DNA of 18,290 nucleotides. It comes from Spirochaetales bacterium. GTDB lineage: Bacteria > Spirochaetota > Spirochaetia > DTKZ01. Below, in pieces: positions 15,040 through 18,290 of the stretch. Below the pieces are notes generated by a model, which saw only the letters and a list, made by a program, of their open reading frames with translations, had not been told where the DNA came from and did not search any database. Position numbers and translations under genes: made by a program. Location of the stretch: assembly GCA_017998025.1 (NCBI GenBank), contig JAGODW010000002.1, positions 1-18,290 on the forward strand. The letters are read 5' to 3'. Numbering within the stretch: the first letter of the stretch is position 1; each line of letters starts with the position of its first letter.

Positions 15040-16761
15040 ATGAACGCATTTCTTAAACAGATTCTTGAACGAATTTCGTCTATTTGGAAAAAATGGACGG
15101 TTACTCAGCGGATCATTTTTGGGGGAGTTGTGGTAGGCCTGATCGGAGGGATAGTAATGCTGGCTGCATTCAGCGCTTCTCCCTCTATGGTACCGCTCTT
15201 GTATAGAACGATCCCGGATGAACAGGAAATGACCCGCATAACCCAGCGGCTGGATCAGGAAAGCATTCCTTACCAGATCACTTCCGATCAACGGATCCTG
15301 GTCTCTGACGAGAAAACAGCTCAACGCATGCGGGCTATTCTGGCACAGGAAAATCTTATCCCCCGCGGAACGGATCCCTGGCAGATTTTCGATATTGAAC
15401 GATGGACAATTACAGACTTTGAGCGAAATGTAAATCTCCGCCGGGCTATCACCCGTAACCTGGAGCAGCATATAACGGCTCTGGATGAGGTGGATGCGGC
15501 AAGTGTAACCATTGTTATGCCGGAAGACAAGCTTTTTGCCGAAGATAGAAATCCAGTCACCGCTTCCATCATTCTCACGCCCAAGCCCGGTTCGGATATC
15601 ACTCAGAATCGGAAAAAGATAGAAGGGATCGTTCGGCTGGTACAGTATGCGGTAGAAGGACTGAAGCCAGAAAATATCACGATAACCGACCATACCGGCC
15701 TGGTTTTAAACGATTTTACCGGACTGGCGGATATCGATCGCCTCGAACTGGCGAAGCGGGAGATGAAAACCGCGCGGGAACTGGAAGCACAGTATAAACG
15801 CTCTATCCTGGAAGCTTTAAAGCAAATCTATGGAGCGGACCGTGTACAGGTAATAAATCTGGACATCACTCTCGATACGGGTAAAAAAACCGTAGCTACG
15901 GAAGAGCATTTTCCCATCCTTATAAATCCGGATAATCCCAAGACACCCTATGATGAATCTGCTGCAGAAGGGTCTAAAACTCTTTCAATTACCCTTTCTA
16001 AAGAAGTATCAGAAGAAAAGTTTGAAGGAACGGGATTTAATCCAGAAGGGCCTCCCGGCCAGGAAGGACAGACTCCCCCTGCGTACAAAGATCTTGAGAA
16101 TATGGTAGGTCGCTATTCGAAGAGTTCTGTCATCCAAAACGAAGTAGTAAATACTCGAAAAATTCAGGAAGAAAAAGCTCCCTGGGAAATTAAACGGATC
16201 ACCTGCGCCGTAGCCATCGACGGGGTCTGGAAATGGAAGTACAATGAAAAAGGAGAGGCAATTCTCCGTAAGGATGGGAGCATTGAGCGGGAGTACGTTC
16301 CTCTAACGGATGTGGATCTATCCAAGGCACGGGCGTTGGTTGAAAATGCGATAGGATTTAGCCGGGAACGAGGAGATTCCGTTACGGTCCAGCATGTAGT
16401 ATTTGATCGCACGGACGAGCATCAAAAGGAGGATCGGGAGTACAGGGCTAAATTACAGCTGCAACGGACGATTCTCTACATCATGATCTCCATTGCGGTT
16501 CTTTTAATCTCCTTCATTGTGTTCCGTCTTGTTTCCCGGGAACTGGAAAGGAGAAGGCGCCTCCGGGAGGAGGAACTTGCCCGACAGCATCAAGCTATGC
16601 GGGAAGCAGCACTGAGAGCTGCGGAAGAGGAAGGAGCTGAAGTGGAAATGTCCGTAGAGGAGCGGGCTCGATTGGAACTTCAGGAGAATGCTGTTAATAT
16701 GGCCCGAGAGCATCCCGAGGATGTTGCTCAGCTTATTCGTACCTGGCTAATGGAGGAATGA
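15040..16761 (+). CDS. fliF: Flagellar MS-ring protein FliF
   Basis: FliF assembles the MS-ring in the inner membrane, the base for the motor, rod and export gate. The 573-residue product has two membrane helices: about 25-46 (IIFGGVVVGLIGGIVMLAAF) and 477-499 (TILYIMISIAVLLISFIVF). Between them is the periplasmic part with the YscJ/FliF ring-building motifs (VNLRRAITRNLEQHITALDEV, DAASVTIVMPEDKLF, ASIILTPKPG, GIVRLVQYAVEGLKPENITITD) and a later beta-collar region with a Pro/Gly-rich loop (NPEGPPGQEGQTPP). The C-terminal cytoplasmic tail is a charged helix, ending in ENAVNMAREHPEDVAQLIRTW, the FliG-binding segment. The stop is 3 nt before fliG. Confidence 0.97.
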   Translation: MNAFLKQILERISSIWKKWTVTQRIIFGGVVVGLIGGIVMLAAFSASPSMVPLLYRTIPDEQEMTRITQRLDQESIPYQITSDQRILVSDEKTAQRMRAILAQENLIPRGTDPWQIFDIERWTITDFERNVNLRRAITRNLEQHITALDEVDAASVTIVMPEDKLFAEDRNPVTASIILTPKPGSDITQNRKKIEGIVRLVQYAVEGLKPENITITDHTGLVLNDFTGLADIDRLELAKREMKTARELEAQYKRSILEALKQIYGADRVQVINLDITLDTGKKTVATEEHFPILINPDNPKTPYDESAAEGSKTLSITLSKEVSEEKFEGTGFNPEGPPGQEGQTPPAYKDLENMVGRYSKSSVIQNEVVNTRKIQEEKAPWEIKRITCAVAIDGVWKWKYNEKGEAILRKDGSIEREYVPLTDVDLSKARALVENAIGFSRERGDSVTVQHVVFDRTDEHQKEDREYRAKLQLQRTILYIMISIAVLLISFIVFRLVSRELERRRRLREEELARQHQAMREAALRAAEEEGAEVEMSVEERARLELQENAVNMAREHPEDVAQLIRTWLMEE

Positions 16762-16764
16762 GCT

Positions 16765-17841
16765 ATGGCTAAAAAACCTGTAGGGGGAGGGACCGCTGCA
16801 CCCGCAGCTCCGGCAGCTAAAAAAGGCGGAGCCACCCATAAAAAAGAACTTACAGGGCGGCAGAAGGCAGCCATTTTTCTGGTTACAGTGGGTTCTGAAG
16901 TATCGGCGGAGATTTTCAAACATCTGCGGGAAGATGAAATCGAAAGCCTTACCTTCGAAATTGCCCGACTTGAAACGATTGATGCAGAGGATCGGGATAA
17001 GGTACTGATGGAATTCCAGGAGCTGATGATGGCTCAAGACTTTATCACGACCGGAGGGATCGATTATGCCCGGGAACTGCTGGAAAAGGCTCTAGGCTCT
17101 CAGAAGGCAGTGGACATTATCAACCGCCTTACGTCCAGCCTTCAAGTTCGTCCGTTTGATTTTATTCGAAGAACCGATCCGACCCACTTGCTGAACTTTA
17201 TCCAGCAGGAACACCCCCAGACTATAGCCCTTATTCTGGCGTATCTGGAACCTCAAAAAGCTTCAGTGATCCTATCCAGTTTACCCCATGAGATCCAATC
17301 AGACGTGGCTAAACGGATCGCAACAATGGACAGAACCTCACCGGAAGTGCTCCGGGAGGTCGAGCGGGTTCTGGAGAAGAAGCTTTCCACCCTCTCTTCG
17401 GAGGATTACACATCTGCAGGAGGCGTTGAAAGCATCGTAGATATTCTAAACCTGGTAGACCGTTCAACAGAGAAATCCATCATAGAATCGCTGGAAGAGG
17501 AGGATCCTGAACTTGCCGAAGAGATCAAGAAGAGGATGTTCGTATTTGAGGATATCGTTATGCTGGACGACCGGGCGATACAGAAAGTCCTCCGGGAGGT
17601 TGATACTACAGAGCTGGCCAAGGCCTTAAAAGCGGTGGATTCGGAGGTTCAAGACAAGATCTTCCGGAATATGTCGAAACGGGCTGCTACGCTACTCAAG
17701 GAAGATATGGAGTATATGGGGCCGATCCGGATGAAGGATGTGGAAGAAGCCCAGCAGAAGATTGTAGCTATCATCCGCAAACTGGAAGAACAGGGAGAGA
17801 TTGTCGTGGCACGAGGTGGAGAGGACGAGCTGGTGGTATAA
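16765..17841 (+). CDS. fliG: Flagellar motor switch protein FliG
   Basis: FliG sits on the cytoplasmic face of the MS-ring and converts stator ion flow into torque; it also binds FliM for switching. The 358-residue product has an Ala/Gly/Pro/Lys-rich N-terminal extension (about 3-27) and then the FliF-binding domain from LTGRQKAAIFLVTVG at 29-43. The middle domain contains EHPQT at 149-153, and the hinge MFVF is at 258-261. The C-terminal torque helix is DDRAIQKVLREVDTTELAKAL (268-288) with charged residues alternating, and it ends in IIRKLEEQGEIVV. ATG 16765 has GGAGG at 16752-16756 inside the fliF end. Spirochaetes can have two FliG paralogues; this one, in the main basal-body operon, is likely the motor form (FliG2-type), which is inference. 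Confidence 0.97.
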   Translation: MAKKPVGGGTAAPAAPAAKKGGATHKKELTGRQKAAIFLVTVGSEVSAEIFKHLREDEIESLTFEIARLETIDAEDRDKVLMEFQELMMAQDFITTGGIDYARELLEKALGSQKAVDIINRLTSSLQVRPFDFIRRTDPTHLLNFIQQEHPQTIALILAYLEPQKASVILSSLPHEIQSDVAKRIATMDRTSPEVLREVERVLEKKLSTLSSEDYTSAGGVESIVDILNLVDRSTEKSIIESLEEEDPELAEEIKKRMFVFEDIVMLDDRAIQKVLREVDTTELAKALKAVDSEVQDKIFRNMSKRAATLLKEDMEYMGPIRMKDVEEAQQKIVAIIRKLEEQGEIVVARGGEDELVV

Positions 17842-17842
17842 C

Positions 17843-17850
17843 AGGAGGTG
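17843..17850 (+). promoter_or_regulatory. Ribosome binding site deciding the TTG start of fliH
   Basis: AGGAGGTG is a near-perfect anti-16S match, six bases before TTG 17857 in the 15-nt gap after fliG. The only other in-frame start, GTG 17848, lies inside this site. Confidence 0.75.
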
Positions 17851-17856
17851 TTATCC

Positions 17857-18290
17857 TTGGCAAAAAACGTTTTTCGTCCCTACGAGATTGTACAGAGTAA
17901 GGAGCGGGTACAGATAGAACCTCCGAATATGCTTATGCCTAAGGAAGAGCTCGAAGAAATCCAGGAGGTGGCAGAGTATACCGGGCCTAGTGCAGATGAT
18001 CTGAGAAGGGAAGCGGAGCTGTTCCGTCTCCAATGGGAAAAAGAAAAAGAAGCGATGGTATCTTCTGCCCGGGCAGAAGCAGAACGGATTGTAAAAGAAG
18101 CAGAACAAACTGCCTTTGAGATTGTACGGAAGAAGAATGAAGAGGCAGCACTTATCCGCAGAAATGCAGAGGAAGAGGCGGAACAGATCGTAGAAGATGC
18201 TCGCCGAAAGGCAGAAGATATCCTGAATGAAGCCCGGATACGAGCTGCTACAGAAGAATCAGAGATCCGCAAGAAGGCGTATGAAGAGGG
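17857..18290 (+). CDS. fliH: Flagellar export ATPase regulator FliH, N-terminal part (runs off window)
   Basis: FliH binds and restrains the export ATPase FliI and tethers it to the C-ring; it resembles the peripheral stalk subunits of ATP synthases. The frame is open from TTG 17857 to the window end, giving 144 codons. The start AKNVFRPYEIV resembles spirochaete FliH N-termini as I recall them. A Pro-containing segment follows, then from about residue 50 an unbroken charged helix rich in Glu, Ala, Arg and Lys (AEAERIVKEAEQ, AEEEAEQIVEDARRKAEDI), as in the FliH/ATP-synthase-b coiled coil. The TTG start is supported by a near-perfect Shine-Dalgarno site; the frame cannot extend past the TAA of fliG. 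The C-terminal FliI-binding domain lies outside. Position after fliG strongly supports the call. Confidence 0.9.
   Translation, partial: MAKNVFRPYEIVQSKERVQIEPPNMLMPKEELEEIQEVAEYTGPSADDLRREAELFRLQWEKEKEAMVSSARAEAERIVKEAEQTAFEIVRKKNEEAALIRRNAEEEAEQIVEDARRKAEDILNEARIRAATEESEIRKKAYEE

Noticed and set aside
15025..15693. 222-codon reverse-strand frame opposite fliF
   Set aside because: Opposes well-conserved fliF and shows no recognisable domain or operon context.

Overview
The window looks like a chromosomal segment from a spirochaete, most likely a free-living or treponeme-like member of Spirochaetales. The evidence is gene order plus protein character. A short division cluster runs mraY-ftsW-ftsQ-ftsA-ftsZ with no murD, murG or murC between mraY and ftsW. 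It continues through a TPR lipoprotein, dprA and hslVU straight into flgB-flgC-fliE-fliF-fliG-fliH. From memory, Borrelia and Treponema keep variants of this order, and Bacillus subtilis keeps dprA(smf)-topA-trmFO-xerC(codV)-hslVU(clpQY)-codY-flgB. A genus cannot be assigned from the sequence alone.

Layout. Every gene is on the + strand. Positions 2-940 hold the 3' part of mraY, followed by ftsW, ftsQ, ftsA and ftsZ to 5340: lipid I synthesis, septal glycan polymerisation and the Z-ring with its anchor. Positions 5330-7757 hold a tyrosine recombinase (called xerD), a deoC aldolase and a TPR lipoprotein. Positions 7754-11795 hold dprA, topA and a second tyrosine recombinase (called xerC). Positions 11809-13694 hold the HslV peptidase and HslU unfoldase. 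Positions 13750-18290 hold the start of the flagellar basal-body operon: rod proteins FlgB and FlgC, adaptor FliE, MS-ring FliF, switch protein FliG and the N-terminal part of the export regulator FliH, which runs off the window.

Packing is extreme. Nearly all junctions overlap or are under 26 nt, several being ATGA or TAATG couplings. The only larger gaps are 55 nt before flgB and 47 nt before fliF. The whole segment can therefore be read as one long transcription unit linking division, chromosome topology and dimer resolution, proteolysis and motility. A sigma-28-like motif lies in the 55-nt gap before flgB. I saw no tRNA, rRNA, CRISPR, insertion sequence or terminator, and no gene-free stretch over 300 bases.

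I do not see an undescribed system; the genes are recognisable housekeeping families. Points worth a second look are two eight-G tracts (at the ftsZ ribosome binding site and inside the xerD catalytic region), a putative sigma-28 promoter and an 18-codon mini-ORF in the hslU-flgB gap, the paired Xer recombinases in one operon, a deoC inserted beside the division genes, and TTG starts for ftsA and fliH.
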